A stretch of 45,189 bases of DNA from an uncultured Verrucomicrobiota bacterium (GTDB lineage: Bacteria; Verrucomicrobiota; Verrucomicrobiia; Verrucomicrobiales; DEV007). The translations under genes were made by a program, and so were the position numbers. The stretch is from assembly GCA_902589825.1 (NCBI GenBank), contig CACIUL010000024.1, positions 1 through 45,189 of the forward strand, given 5' to 3'. The notes beneath the pieces were generated by a model that worked only from the letters and a program-made list of their open reading frames with translations, did not search any database and had not been told where the DNA came from. Positions 15,521 to 23,497 of the stretch are shown here, in pieces (the first letter of the stretch is position 1; the number at the start of each line of letters is the position of its first letter).

Positions 15521-15907
15521 ATGAAATCGAAACATATACTGGCGGCTATCCTGTTTGCGCCGCTGTTTCTGGCGATCGCCCACGCAAAAGAAAAGCAAGC
15601 CGACAAGGTCGCAGACAAGAAGCCATCGCTTACCTATTACTATTTTGATGGATGAGTACTCTGCTCAAAGGTGACGGTCATCGTGAATGACCAGAAAAAG
15701 AAACACAGTTCCAAAATCAACATCAAGGCCGTAAAGGTCGGTGAAGGTGACAGTGCAGCGGAAATCAAGAACGCCAAGCTGGCATCACACGGAATTGTCG
15801 CCAAGGATAAGGCCGGAAAACTGGTAGCCACGGTCGACGGCCACAATTACGGCAAGGAAAAAGTGGCCGAGGTCATCGGCAAGCTCCTGGCATCAGGAAA
15901 AAAATAA
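15521..15907 (+). CDS. Putative selenoprotein: exported thioredoxin-like protein with U-x-x-C motif
   Basis: A single frame runs from ATG 15521 to TAA 15905-15907 with one internal TGA at codon 45 (15653-15655). Read through, it gives 128 residues. Residues 1-22 are a signal peptide (KHILAAILFAPLFLAIAHA), followed by a Lys-rich linker and then LTYYYFDG-U-VLC-SKV. The TGA thus falls exactly on the first position of a thioredoxin-type C-x-x-C site (U45, C48) after a beta strand. Downstream elements fit a small thioredoxin fold: strand INIKAVKV, helix AAEIKNAKLASHG, hairpin VAKDKAGKLVATVDG, final helix KEKVAEVIGKLL. A SECIS-like hairpin follows the TGA. Likely role: periplasmic thiol/selenol oxidoreductase. 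Alternatives: a nonsense mutation, or reinitiation at the in-frame GTG 15671, which would lose the signal peptide and active site. No sel genes are in the window. Confidence 0.8.
15676..15692 (+). promoter_or_regulatory. SECIS-like hairpin downstream of the in-frame TGA
   Basis: Perfect 6-bp stem GGTCAT (15676-15681) and ATGACC (15687-15692) with a 5-nt loop CGTGA. The loop begins 27 nt after the TGA at 15653-15655 and has G as its second base. Known: bacterial SECIS elements are short hairpins inside the coding region whose apical loop, with a G among its first bases, lies roughly 16-37 nt after the UGA and binds SelB. The geometry fits; the stem is short, so this is supportive rather than conclusive. 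Confidence 0.65.
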
Positions 15908-15910
15908 AGG

Positions 15911-15926
15911 ATTGCCACTAGGCAAT
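15911..15926 (-). terminator. Possible terminator of the DUF1501 gene
   Basis: Hairpin ATTGCC (15911-15916), loop ACTA, GGCAAT (15921-15926). On the minus strand it is followed by CCTTTATTTTTT, a T-rich tail, so it could end the DUF1549-DUF1501 transcript. It overlaps the DUF1501 stop codon and lies between convergent genes. The stem is only 6 bp. Confidence 0.4.
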
Positions 15927-17360
15927 AATCTCCGGGATCACGTGCCCGTGGACATCGGTGAGCCTGCGGTCAATGCTGTTGTGCCGCACCGTCAGGCGCT
16001 CGTGGTTTATTCCAAGAAGGTGTAGCATGGTAGCATACACGTCATAAACCTGTGTCGGGTTGTTTCGGTCCAGAGGCTTGTAACCCCACTGGTCGCTTTC
16101 ACCGTGGGTCACGCCACCCTTGATGCCTCCACCTGCAAACCAGTTGGTAAACACGTAGGGATTATGGTCACGTCCTTTCTGTCCCTGCGTGCTGGGCATA
16201 CGCCCAAACTCGGTGGTCCAGTGGATGATGGTATCCTCAAGCAAACCCCGCTGCTTCAAATCCTGAATCAATCCGGCAGTCCCCCGGGCCATACCAAGGG
16301 ACAGGGAAGGGTGATCACGGGTCATGTCCTCATGACTATCCCAGTTTCGACGCGGAAAACTGTTGTCATTACCGCTCCATATCTGGACAAAACGCACCCC
16401 CCTCTCAATGAGCCTGCGGGCAATCAAACATTTACGGCCAAAATACTCGGTTTCCTCCGCGGGATTGATCTCCTTGGGGTATTTTGTCCTTGGATTATCC
16501 AGACCATACATCTTCAGGATGTGCTTCGGCTCTCTGGAAATGTCCAGTGCCCTTGTCGCCGAGAGTTGCAGGCGGGCCGCCAACTCGTAACTGCGTATGC
16601 GCGCTTCAAGACGCGAATCCCCGGGGCGACTTTTACGGTGACGCCTGTTCAACGCATTGACCAGATCGATGCCTTCCCGATGACTGGCCTCGGTCACATA
16701 GTCGGCACGGGGGTGAAGATCCTCGATGGGATTCTCACGCTGAGGAAAAATGGTGGTGCCTTGGGTATGGGTAGGCAGGAAAGCCGACCCCCAGTTCTTG
16801 GGCCCATTGGAGGCAAACCCCCGATGATCCGGCAACACCACGAAAGTCGGCAGGTTCTCATTCTCGGACCCAAGCCCGTAGCTGACCCATGAACCGGCCC
16901 CGGGAAAACCGGGTAATTGAAAACCGGTGGCCTGGAGATAAGTAGCCTGGCTATGAACCCCGGTCTTGCCCACCATGTTGTGGACAAAGGCGATGTCATC
17001 GGCCACCTCGCCAAGGGGTGCCACGATATCACTCATCAACTTCCCGCATGTCCCGTATGGCTTGAACTCAAAGGGCGACTTCATCCACGGGCCGAGCCCG
17101 TTTTGAAAGGCCTCAACGTGCTCGCCAAAATCCGATTTCTGACCATGCCTTTTCACCAGCTCGGGCTTGAAGTCGAACATATCGAGATGACTCGCGGCTC
17201 CCGCCATAAAAAGCTGGATGACTCGCTTTGCCCTGGGGGGATGGTGCAGTGCCGGCCTCGTTGCAGCTGACAGAGGATCCCTGGCCAGCATGGAAGCCAG
17301 TGCCAAGCCACCGAAACCGGATTGCTTAAGAAAGTCTCTGCGGGATCCCCTGGGCGTCAT
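15918..17360 (-). CDS. DUF1501 domain-containing secreted protein (Tat signal)
   Basis: 480 residues from the ATG at 17358-17360; the open frame upstream overlaps the preceding gene. The N-terminus TPRGSRRDFLKQSGFGGLAL is a Tat signal (RRDFLK). The body shows DUF1501 features: RVIQLFMAGAASHLDMFDFK near residue 55, a central HNMVGKTGVHSQATYLQATG, RRLIERGVRFVQIW, WDSHEDMTRDHPSL, TTEFGRMPSTQGQKGRDHNP and GGIKGGVTHGESD. DUF1501 proteins resemble the sulfatase/alkaline phosphatase fold and nearly always follow a DUF1549/DUF1553 gene in Planctomycetes and Verrucomicrobia, as here (1 nt between stop and start). They are thought to act in extracytoplasmic polymer breakdown; the biochemical function is not established. 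Confidence 0.92.
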   Translation of the reverse strand: MTPRGSRRDFLKQSGFGGLALASMLARDPLSAATRPALHHPPRAKRVIQLFMAGAASHLDMFDFKPELVKRHGQKSDFGEHVEAFQNGLGPWMKSPFEFKPYGTCGKLMSDIVAPLGEVADDIAFVHNMVGKTGVHSQATYLQATGFQLPGFPGAGSWVSYGLGSENENLPTFVVLPDHRGFASNGPKNWGSAFLPTHTQGTTIFPQRENPIEDLHPRADYVTEASHREGIDLVNALNRRHRKSRPGDSRLEARIRSYELAARLQLSATRALDISREPKHILKMYGLDNPRTKYPKEINPAEETEYFGRKCLIARRLIERGVRFVQIWSGNDNSFPRRNWDSHEDMTRDHPSLSLGMARGTAGLIQDLKQRGLLEDTIIHWTTEFGRMPSTQGQKGRDHNPYVFTNWFAGGGIKGGVTHGESDQWGYKPLDRNNPTQVYDVYATMLHLLGINHERLTVRHNSIDRRLTDVHGHVIPEIIA

Positions 17361-17361
17361 G

Positions 17362-20031
17362 TCAATCAAGATAGGTAAACTCAGAGAGGTTGAACAGGAC
17401 ACGGCAGAAGTTCTGTATGCCATGTTTCCGGGCATAGGCCACCAGCAGATCAGCCTCTGCTTTTGCAGGCTCCCTGCCAGTGACCAGAAAATATCCTGCC
17501 TTGACCTGCTCCGGCAAATCACCCGCCTCCTTCTCGAGACGGGCGGCAAAGTGGCGGGCCATCGCTATACTGAATTTATTGTTCAGCAGGCTCAGGGCCT
17601 GCAGTGCCGTGAGCGTCTCATTGCGTTTTGGCGTGCTTTGAGAGGAGTCGGCGCAATCCAGGGTAGTCATGAAGGGATTGGGCTGTGAACGCACGATAAA
17701 GCGGTAAATCGAGCGGCGGTGACTCTTGGAGTCCTCCGGGTCGAACTTATGGTACTCGTAATGGGGCGAATGGGCGGTCTTTTCCAGGGCAAAGAGATAG
17801 TAGCCGGGCCCTCCCATCTCGAGATTGAGCTTGCCGCTGACAGAGAGGACGGCATCACGGATTTCCTCCGCGGAGAGTTTCCTTCGGTTCATCCGCCAAA
17901 GCAGGCGGTTACCCGAATCGGCCCGGGCAAACTTTTCATTTACTGCAGAGGACTGCCGGTAGGTAGCACTCATGACCAGCAGTTTATGAAGTTTCTTGAA
18001 CGATCCTCCCTGGTCCCGAAAATACAGGGCCAACCAGTCAAGCAGTTCAGGATGGCTGGGAATCTGGCCGAGTTCACCGAAATCGTTGGGGGAAGCGACA
18101 AGGCCATCACCAAAATGCCATTGCCAGACGCGATTGGCAATTACCCGCCAGGTAAGCGGATGATCCTTCCGTATTAGCCACTTTGCGAGGGCGGCACGGC
18201 GATCGGACTCAACATGATCATCAGGCAGGTTGAATCGCCAGTCCTCTTCTTTGAATACAGGCAGGGTCCCCGGGCTAACCTCATCCCGCGGCTGGGTCAC
18301 CTCACCCCTGTGTAGAAACCGGATATTACGAGGCTTGCCATTGGTTGGCTTAAACTGTCCCTGTGCCTTGAAATGGGTGGCGGCGGCATATACCATGTTG
18401 CCCTTCGGAAGGCCGTCGATAATGGCACTTTTCTTCCTGATTTCCCCTTCGAGCGTCTCGATGCGCTTTTTTCTCTTCTCGGTATATAGCCGGGCAAGAA
18501 GGCTCTTGTTCTGCTTTTCAAGCTCCGCCAGTCTGGCAGCCGATTCTTTATCGCCCGCCATCACCCAGATACCATCGGTCAGGTTAGATTTTCGCCAGCG
18601 CGGCGCAGCCTCAATGGAATCCAGCGCGGTGACCTTGGCATTCAGGGCACGATTGACACCGGCACTGTCCAGCACTTCTACTTCAGCAAGGGCAAAATTG
18701 TAGTCATTGGCAGCCCTTCTTGCCAACTTCGTTGCCTGCACCCGCAGGAATTGCGCGGAGGATTGTGTTTCAAAATCAAGTGGCGCAAGACCTGGGTTTG
18801 GTACGTCACGGGCAGACTCGCCTACAAGGACCTGTGAACGGGAAAAGTCCTGGCGATTGGAGGCGATCACCTTGAATCGAGCGGGGAAACCAAAGCCTGC
18901 ACCAATATTGTTGAAACTGTCATGACAGGCATGCAGCACAATTTTCCTGATGTCCACTCTTTCTCCCAAATCGATCTGCACCCACTTCGCACGGTCAAAA
19001 GATGGCTCCACCTTGCTGTGGTAACCAAATTCGGGACGTTTATTGGAAGGGCTGGATTTCTGCCTTAAGGCCCGTATCGCAACTTCCATCCGGCTCAACT
19101 CCTCTCCCCCCTCTTTCTTGATCATTGCCTCAATACCGCTTTTTTCAGAGCGCAGGGCAGTCAGGTCCCGGGACAGCTGGGCACGACGTTTTGTGCTTTG
19201 GAGATCACTGCCATAATTGCGATCGGCCTTATCAACTGCCGCAAACACCGACTGGAGGCTATAATAATGCTCCTGAGTAAAAGGGTCTCCCTTGTGGGCA
19301 TGACAACGGGCACACTGTATGGTCACGGCACAGAAGGTATTAAAGACATTGGTGACCATGTCATCACGATCCAGGTTCCGTGCCACCCTGCCATCTATCT
19401 TGGACTCAGGAACCTCAACATGCCCAATGAAGTCCCAGGGACCGGCCGCCAGGAACCCGAGACCGAGAATTCCGTCCGGCGTATCCGGATAGAGGCTATC
19501 TCCTGCCACCTGCTCCTGTATAAAACGGGCATAGGGCTTGTCCTCATTAAAGGAACGGATGACATAATCCCGGTATGGCCATGCATTTGGCCGGAGCTTG
19601 TCCTTGTCGTAGCCACAAGTGTCGGCGTATTTCGCCACATCAAGCCAGTGACGGGCGAACCGTTCACCATACCGAGGAGAGGCAAGAAGCCGGTCAACCA
19701 AAGCTTCATAGGCTTTATCCGCATCTTCCGAGTAATCCTTAAGAAAATCGCGGGTTTCCCCCGGGGTCGGGGGTAAGCCGGTCAGGTCATGGGTCACCCG
19801 CCGGATGAGGACCAGTGGGGCAGCCTCGCGCGAGGGCTTCAATCCATTCTCAACAAGCTTGTTGAGGATGAAGGAGTCAACCTCATTGCGGCACCATGGG
19901 GTTGCATGAGGCACATGAGGCAGGATCAGGGATTGCCTGGACCACCAGGTATCCTCAGGCTGAGAGCCCGCCGGGGTAAGCAACACCACCAGGATGCTCA
20001 TGGCAAAGTAAGCACAAGGGGAGTGTTTCAT
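17362..20031 (-). CDS. DUF1549/DUF1553 domain protein with internal F5/8C-type domain
   Basis: 889 residues with a signal peptide (YFAMSILVVLLTPAGSQ). The DUF1549 (PSCyt2) region covers about residues 40-260: VDSFILNKLVENGLKPS, RRVTHDLTGLPPTPGE, SPRYGERFARHWLDVAKYAD, and the C-A-R-C-H motif in TIQCARCHAHKGDPF. A central region (about 330-460) reads AKWVQIDLGERVDIRKIVLH and FKVIASNRQDFS, a discoidin (F5/8C) carbohydrate-binding-like fold. The DUF1553 (PSD1) region follows: RRAALAKWLIRKDHPLTWRV, NDFGELGQIPSHPELLDWLA, RMNRRKLSAEEIRDAVLSVS. No N-terminal CxxCH heme domain is present. The DUF1501 gene follows 1 nt after its stop. The pair is probably exported and may bind and process polysaccharide. 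Confidence 0.9.
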   Translation of the reverse strand: MKHSPCAYFAMSILVVLLTPAGSQPEDTWWSRQSLILPHVPHATPWCRNEVDSFILNKLVENGLKPSREAAPLVLIRRVTHDLTGLPPTPGETRDFLKDYSEDADKAYEALVDRLLASPRYGERFARHWLDVAKYADTCGYDKDKLRPNAWPYRDYVIRSFNEDKPYARFIQEQVAGDSLYPDTPDGILGLGFLAAGPWDFIGHVEVPESKIDGRVARNLDRDDMVTNVFNTFCAVTIQCARCHAHKGDPFTQEHYYSLQSVFAAVDKADRNYGSDLQSTKRRAQLSRDLTALRSEKSGIEAMIKKEGGEELSRMEVAIRALRQKSSPSNKRPEFGYHSKVEPSFDRAKWVQIDLGERVDIRKIVLHACHDSFNNIGAGFGFPARFKVIASNRQDFSRSQVLVGESARDVPNPGLAPLDFETQSSAQFLRVQATKLARRAANDYNFALAEVEVLDSAGVNRALNAKVTALDSIEAAPRWRKSNLTDGIWVMAGDKESAARLAELEKQNKSLLARLYTEKRKKRIETLEGEIRKKSAIIDGLPKGNMVYAAATHFKAQGQFKPTNGKPRNIRFLHRGEVTQPRDEVSPGTLPVFKEEDWRFNLPDDHVESDRRAALAKWLIRKDHPLTWRVIANRVWQWHFGDGLVASPNDFGELGQIPSHPELLDWLALYFRDQGGSFKKLHKLLVMSATYRQSSAVNEKFARADSGNRLLWRMNRRKLSAEEIRDAVLSVSGKLNLEMGGPGYYLFALEKTAHSPHYEYHKFDPEDSKSHRRSIYRFIVRSQPNPFMTTLDCADSSQSTPKRNETLTALQALSLLNNKFSIAMARHFAARLEKEAGDLPEQVKAGYFLVTGREPAKAEADLLVAYARKHGIQNFCRVLFNLSEFTYLD

Positions 20032-20204
20032 GACTTGGTTAAAGGATATAAGGCTGTAACACGATGGAAAGCAACCATGCGGTGCTCATGAAATTGATTT
20101 GCAGGGAAATACCCGGTCCCATCATACCACAAGGGAATAAACTTGTGCACAAGAACCAATCATTGCCCGGAAAACGGACCAGAACAGGAAGATTTATTCC
20201 GTTT

Positions 20205-20210
20205 TATAAT
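20205..20210 (+). promoter_or_regulatory. Candidate -10 element
   Basis: TATAAT in an AT-rich stretch 48 nt upstream of the ATG at 20258. No convincing -35 is seen at 16-18 nt upstream. The 20032-20257 gap separates divergent genes, so promoters for both directions are expected here. Confidence 0.3.
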
Positions 20211-20257
20211 TTCCATAAAATATACCTGCTTTAAAGCTTGCCCTCATCACCCCTGAT

Positions 20258-20968
20258 ATGCTGAAATCATTGCAATTAAATTCTCGGGGGAAATTGGGCA
20301 ATTTAATCACAGATCGCATCCTAGCTTTAACGCATACCTGCTTGGTCCTGCTTGGCATATCCATGCAGCAAAGCCATGGCGCGTCAATGCTCGTCGGGGT
20401 CAATGGCTCTCCCGAGCAATCCGCCTACAACATCCTGATCGATGCCAATGACAACCGTCATCAAGCCTCACCACTGGTGATGAAACCGGTTACAGGAGCC
20501 GAAACATTGCTACCCATGACCTGGTCTCAGGAAAACCCTGTGCATGTCATCAAGACACGATTGGAATTTCTTAATGGCTTCAACACTCCTGAAACAAAAT
20601 GGAGTAACCGCTCCGTCCATTCAACTGACCGTTACCCCTTTCAGGCAAGCATCCTTAGCAAGCCGTTCTATTTTCTGGATGAAGCGATTGTCAACAGCGG
20701 TTCCCTTTCTGCCAGCGGCAAGCTCATTATCAGTGCCGAAAAGGAAAAGACACTGAAGCTTCATGGCAATATGGAGCAACCAAATGCCCCGCTGGAAGCC
20801 AGGGAAAAAAGTGCCTTCATCAAGGATGGTAAAGTTGATATCGACCTGATCCTTTTAATCTCGGCAAGCGTCAGTGGACTGGTCTTGATATTGATTCCTG
20901 AACGCAAGAAAAAAAGGAACCTTATCAAGGAGACGAACCTGGCACTCCTCAGGCGACCGAGGCAATAG
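20258..20968 (+). CDS. Secreted or surface protein with C-terminal membrane anchor, unknown function
   Basis: 236 residues. N-terminal hydrophobic segment (ILALTHTCLVLLGISMQQ) ending SHGAS reads as a signal peptide after a 20-residue charged start. The central part has no motif that I recognise (VGVNGSPEQSAYNILIDAND, FYFLDEAIVNSGSLSASGKL). Near the C-terminus a hydrophobic helix (IDLILLISASVSGLVLILIP) is followed by RKKKR and a short basic tail, an arrangement like PEP-CTERM-type sorting signals but without the PEP tripeptide. The repeated SGSLSASG-like residues suggest a beta-rich adhesin or matrix-type protein. No link to neighbours is evident. Confidence 0.7.
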   Translation: MLKSLQLNSRGKLGNLITDRILALTHTCLVLLGISMQQSHGASMLVGVNGSPEQSAYNILIDANDNRHQASPLVMKPVTGAETLLPMTWSQENPVHVIKTRLEFLNGFNTPETKWSNRSVHSTDRYPFQASILSKPFYFLDEAIVNSGSLSASGKLIISAEKEKTLKLHGNMEQPNAPLEAREKSAFIKDGKVDIDLILLISASVSGLVLILIPERKKKRNLIKETNLALLRRPRQ

Positions 20969-21107
20969 GCACGGTTCCCCAAGCCTCCTCCTTCGTTCCA
21001 ACCTCCTTCCCGCAATGCATACGTCATGAAGTGCGGGGAAAGTAACACCGAATAAAAGGGTCGTTACCTAATGCGGAACATCAACGAACCATTTCCCATA
21101 CATGGAG

Positions 21108-21135
21108 TTGGTTTTACACTGTTTGCGGTTATGCT
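21108..21135 (+). promoter_or_regulatory. Candidate promoter of the sigma-factor operon
   Basis: TTGGTT at 21108-21113 and TATGCT at 21130-21135 with a 16-nt spacer, 38 nt before the sigma-factor ATG. Matches the general sigma-70 pattern only moderately; an ECF-type autoregulated promoter could also lie here. Confidence 0.3.
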
Positions 21136-21173
21136 AGTGTTAAGGCAAGCCCCTTTGAACATCACTGGAAAAC

Positions 21174-21701
21174 ATGGAACCTGATTCCGAGGAATTTGTG
21201 CGACTTCTCACCGAGGCACAGGGAACAGTTTATGGATATATCGTTTCCCTGATACCTGATCGTAGCAGGGCCAGGGACCTTCTCCAGGAAACCAACATTA
21301 CCCTCTGGAGAAAAGCTGACAATTTTGAGGAAGGAACTAATTTCAACGCATGGGCATGCCGGGTGGCTTATTTCCATGTCCTTGCCTTCCGGCGGAAAAT
21401 GGCGCGAGAAAAACTTGTCTTTGATGATGATATCCTGGATTACCTCGCCGAACGCAATGATGAACGCATAGCGGAAGAAGGAGTCCGCAACCGCAACGAT
21501 GCACTTCGGCAATGCCTTCAAAAGCTCCCTGAGCACCACCGTAAGCTGGTGGAAGCCCGTTATCAACCAGGCGCATCGGTGCAAAAAATCGCCAACGAAG
21601 CCAACCGCACCGTTGGTGCAATCTCACAAACTCTTTACCGCATCCGCCATAACCTGATGATTTGTATTGAAAAAACCCTCGCGGCCAGAGAATCCGGTTG
21701 A
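21174..21701 (+). CDS. ECF-type RNA polymerase sigma factor (PVC family)
   Basis: 175 residues with sigma region 2 (VYGYIVSLIPDRSRARDLLQ, then ETNITLWRKADNFEEGTNF and AWACRVAYFHVLAFRRKM) and region 4 (ALRQCLQKLPEHHRKLVEAR, VQKIANEANRTVGAISQTLY with a helix-turn-helix). The D-L-L-Q-E-T-N and F-N-A-W pattern is typical of the sigma-70 family group abundant in Rhodopirellula and Verrucomicrobium. It is followed directly by a membrane FecR/LamG protein whose alternative TTG start overlaps this stop codon. The pair is expected to respond to an envelope or surface signal. Targets are not evident. Confidence 0.9.
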   Translation: MEPDSEEFVRLLTEAQGTVYGYIVSLIPDRSRARDLLQETNITLWRKADNFEEGTNFNAWACRVAYFHVLAFRRKMAREKLVFDDDILDYLAERNDERIAEEGVRNRNDALRQCLQKLPEHHRKLVEARYQPGASVQKIANEANRTVGAISQTLYRIRHNLMICIEKTLAARESG

Positions 21702-21742
21702 GAAATGAGCAATTGGAGTCATCAAAAGGTAACAGGATTAAT

Positions 21743-23443
21743 ATGAAGGGAAAACTGGAGAAATTTGTGGAGCTTGAGAAACTGCTCTCTGCCCTGCATG
21801 ACGGCACCGCCACCAGCGCGGATGCTTCCCGTATTGAAGCCCTGCTCAGCGGTGATCCTGAAGCCTGTGAATTTTATCTGGATTACAGCCAGATGTGCGC
21901 GGATACGGACTTGGAATGCAGTTCCACGCAACTGATTGAGGTTGGGCGCAAAACCGTACCCATTGATATCTCCGGTGCAACAGCCCAATTTTACAGGGGA
22001 AAAACCACCAAGCAGATTCTCGCCCCGAAATGGAGACCCCTTCCCTGGTTTGCAGCTGCCGCCGGCCTGATGCTCATTACGGGCTCAATTGCGTTATTCT
22101 CGGGAAAAAAGAACCCGCTGGCCACCCCTCAGGTAAAAGCAACCGAAGCCCCTGAATTCTCAGTGGATAACGGAGTGGCTATCCTCATGGGCACGGTAGA
22201 TGCAAGTTTCGGGCACGGTACACTCCAACCCTTGAAAAACGGAGTGATCCTGCCACTCGGTGAATTAATACTGGAGTCCGGTATTGCCGAAATCGAATTT
22301 TACAGTGGCACCCGTATTATCCTTGAAGGGCCTTCCGTTCTTGACCTGACATCAGAAAACAGCGCAACGCTGGGTGAAGGAAGAATCCGTGCCAATATCC
22401 CCAAGCAGTCTCACGGTTTCATATTAAGAACATCTCAGCTTGAAATGGTTGACCAAACCGGGGAATTCGGTGTCAGCATCGAGCAAGATGGACACGTGAC
22501 GGAAATCCACTGCTTTTTGGGTGAGGTGGACATCCACGAACCCAACCCACGTAAAAAAGTCAAACCGGTAAAAACATTAAAACCCGGCGAAGCCTTGAGT
22601 ATTCAGGTCAATGGCACTCGAAAGATGGATGCTAACTCAATGGCATTCGTGTCCTATGATGATATTGCACATAATGCTCTCGAGAGTACCACACTGCGCC
22701 ATCATAAATGGATGCATCTGGCCGAACGGATGCGTGCTGACGCGGACATTCTCGCACTTTACACCTTTGAGGACCAGGGACCCAGAGAACGCCAGTTAGT
22801 CAATCAAGCGGCCTACAAGGAAATGTTCAGCCATGGTGCGATTGTAGGATGCCGATGGACCAATGGACGCTGGCCGAGCAAGGGAGCACTTGAGTTCAGT
22901 CGCGCAAGCGACCGCGTAAGGATCAACTCACAGGGAAGCTATCCAGTAATTACTTGCAGTACCTGGGTCCGCTTAGATGCCCTGCCACGACAACAGGTTT
23001 CACTTCTCTCAAGCCATGGCAGAACAATCGGTACATTCGACTGGGCCATCATGCGTGATGGCAGGCTGCGTTTTTCGATCAAGGCAAATGATGAAAACAA
23101 AATACACAATTATACTTCACCTGTAGTCTTGACCGCCAATTCCATTAACAAATGGCACCATCTTCTGACCATCTATGACTCGGTCAATAACTCCGTAAAG
23201 CATGTAATCAATGGCAGGCACATATCCACTTTCCAAGCCCATGGGCAACTGAAGCCTAACGAGAAAAGTGCACTCCCTGTCACTCTTGGCGACTTGGAAA
23301 TCGGCAACTTTGCCGGCAAGTTACCCAACGGCAAAAGGCCGGTCAGAAACCTCACAGGACGCATTGATGAATTAGCCATTTTTGGACGCGCTCTGGACTC
23401 AAACGAGATCCAGGAAATCTTCGATGCCGGGCGTCCAAAGTAA
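21743..23443 (+). CDS. FecR-domain / LamG-domain membrane protein (anti-sigma-like)
   Basis: 566 residues from ATG 21743; a TTG at 21698 overlapping the sigma-factor stop would add 15 residues. Residues 1-100 resemble the cytoplasmic anti-sigma head seen in PVC FecR proteins (LLSALHDGTATSADASRIEA, LSGDPEACEFYLDYSQM). A membrane helix follows (WFAAAAGLMLITGSIALF). The FecR domain reads GELILESGIAEIEFYSGTRI, LEGPSVLDL and TGEFGVSIEQDG. The C-terminal third is a LamG/concanavalin-like module (LALYTFEDQG ... GALEFSRASDRVRI, WVRLDALPRQQ, RIDELAIFGRALDSNEI). Expected role: holds the sigma factor and senses a periplasmic or carbohydrate-related signal. Confidence 0.88.
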   Translation: MKGKLEKFVELEKLLSALHDGTATSADASRIEALLSGDPEACEFYLDYSQMCADTDLECSSTQLIEVGRKTVPIDISGATAQFYRGKTTKQILAPKWRPLPWFAAAAGLMLITGSIALFSGKKNPLATPQVKATEAPEFSVDNGVAILMGTVDASFGHGTLQPLKNGVILPLGELILESGIAEIEFYSGTRIILEGPSVLDLTSENSATLGEGRIRANIPKQSHGFILRTSQLEMVDQTGEFGVSIEQDGHVTEIHCFLGEVDIHEPNPRKKVKPVKTLKPGEALSIQVNGTRKMDANSMAFVSYDDIAHNALESTTLRHHKWMHLAERMRADADILALYTFEDQGPRERQLVNQAAYKEMFSHGAIVGCRWTNGRWPSKGALEFSRASDRVRINSQGSYPVITCSTWVRLDALPRQQVSLLSSHGRTIGTFDWAIMRDGRLRFSIKANDENKIHNYTSPVVLTANSINKWHHLLTIYDSVNNSVKHVINGRHISTFQAHGQLKPNEKSALPVTLGDLEIGNFAGKLPNGKRPVRNLTGRIDELAIFGRALDSNEIQEIFDAGRPK

Positions 23444-23497
23444 AGCCAACATCGCCATCGGATTCCTTGCAAAAGAGCCCTTGCACATCCAATTTGG

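Noticed and set aside
15671..15907. Stand-alone 78-residue protein with a GTG start
   Set aside because: It is the downstream half of the putative selenoprotein; alone it would lack signal peptide, first strand and active site, and has no ribosome binding site.
16104..16892. 262-residue open frame on the plus strand
   Set aside because: Antisense to the DUF1501 gene with conserved motifs on the minus strand; no recognisable protein pattern.
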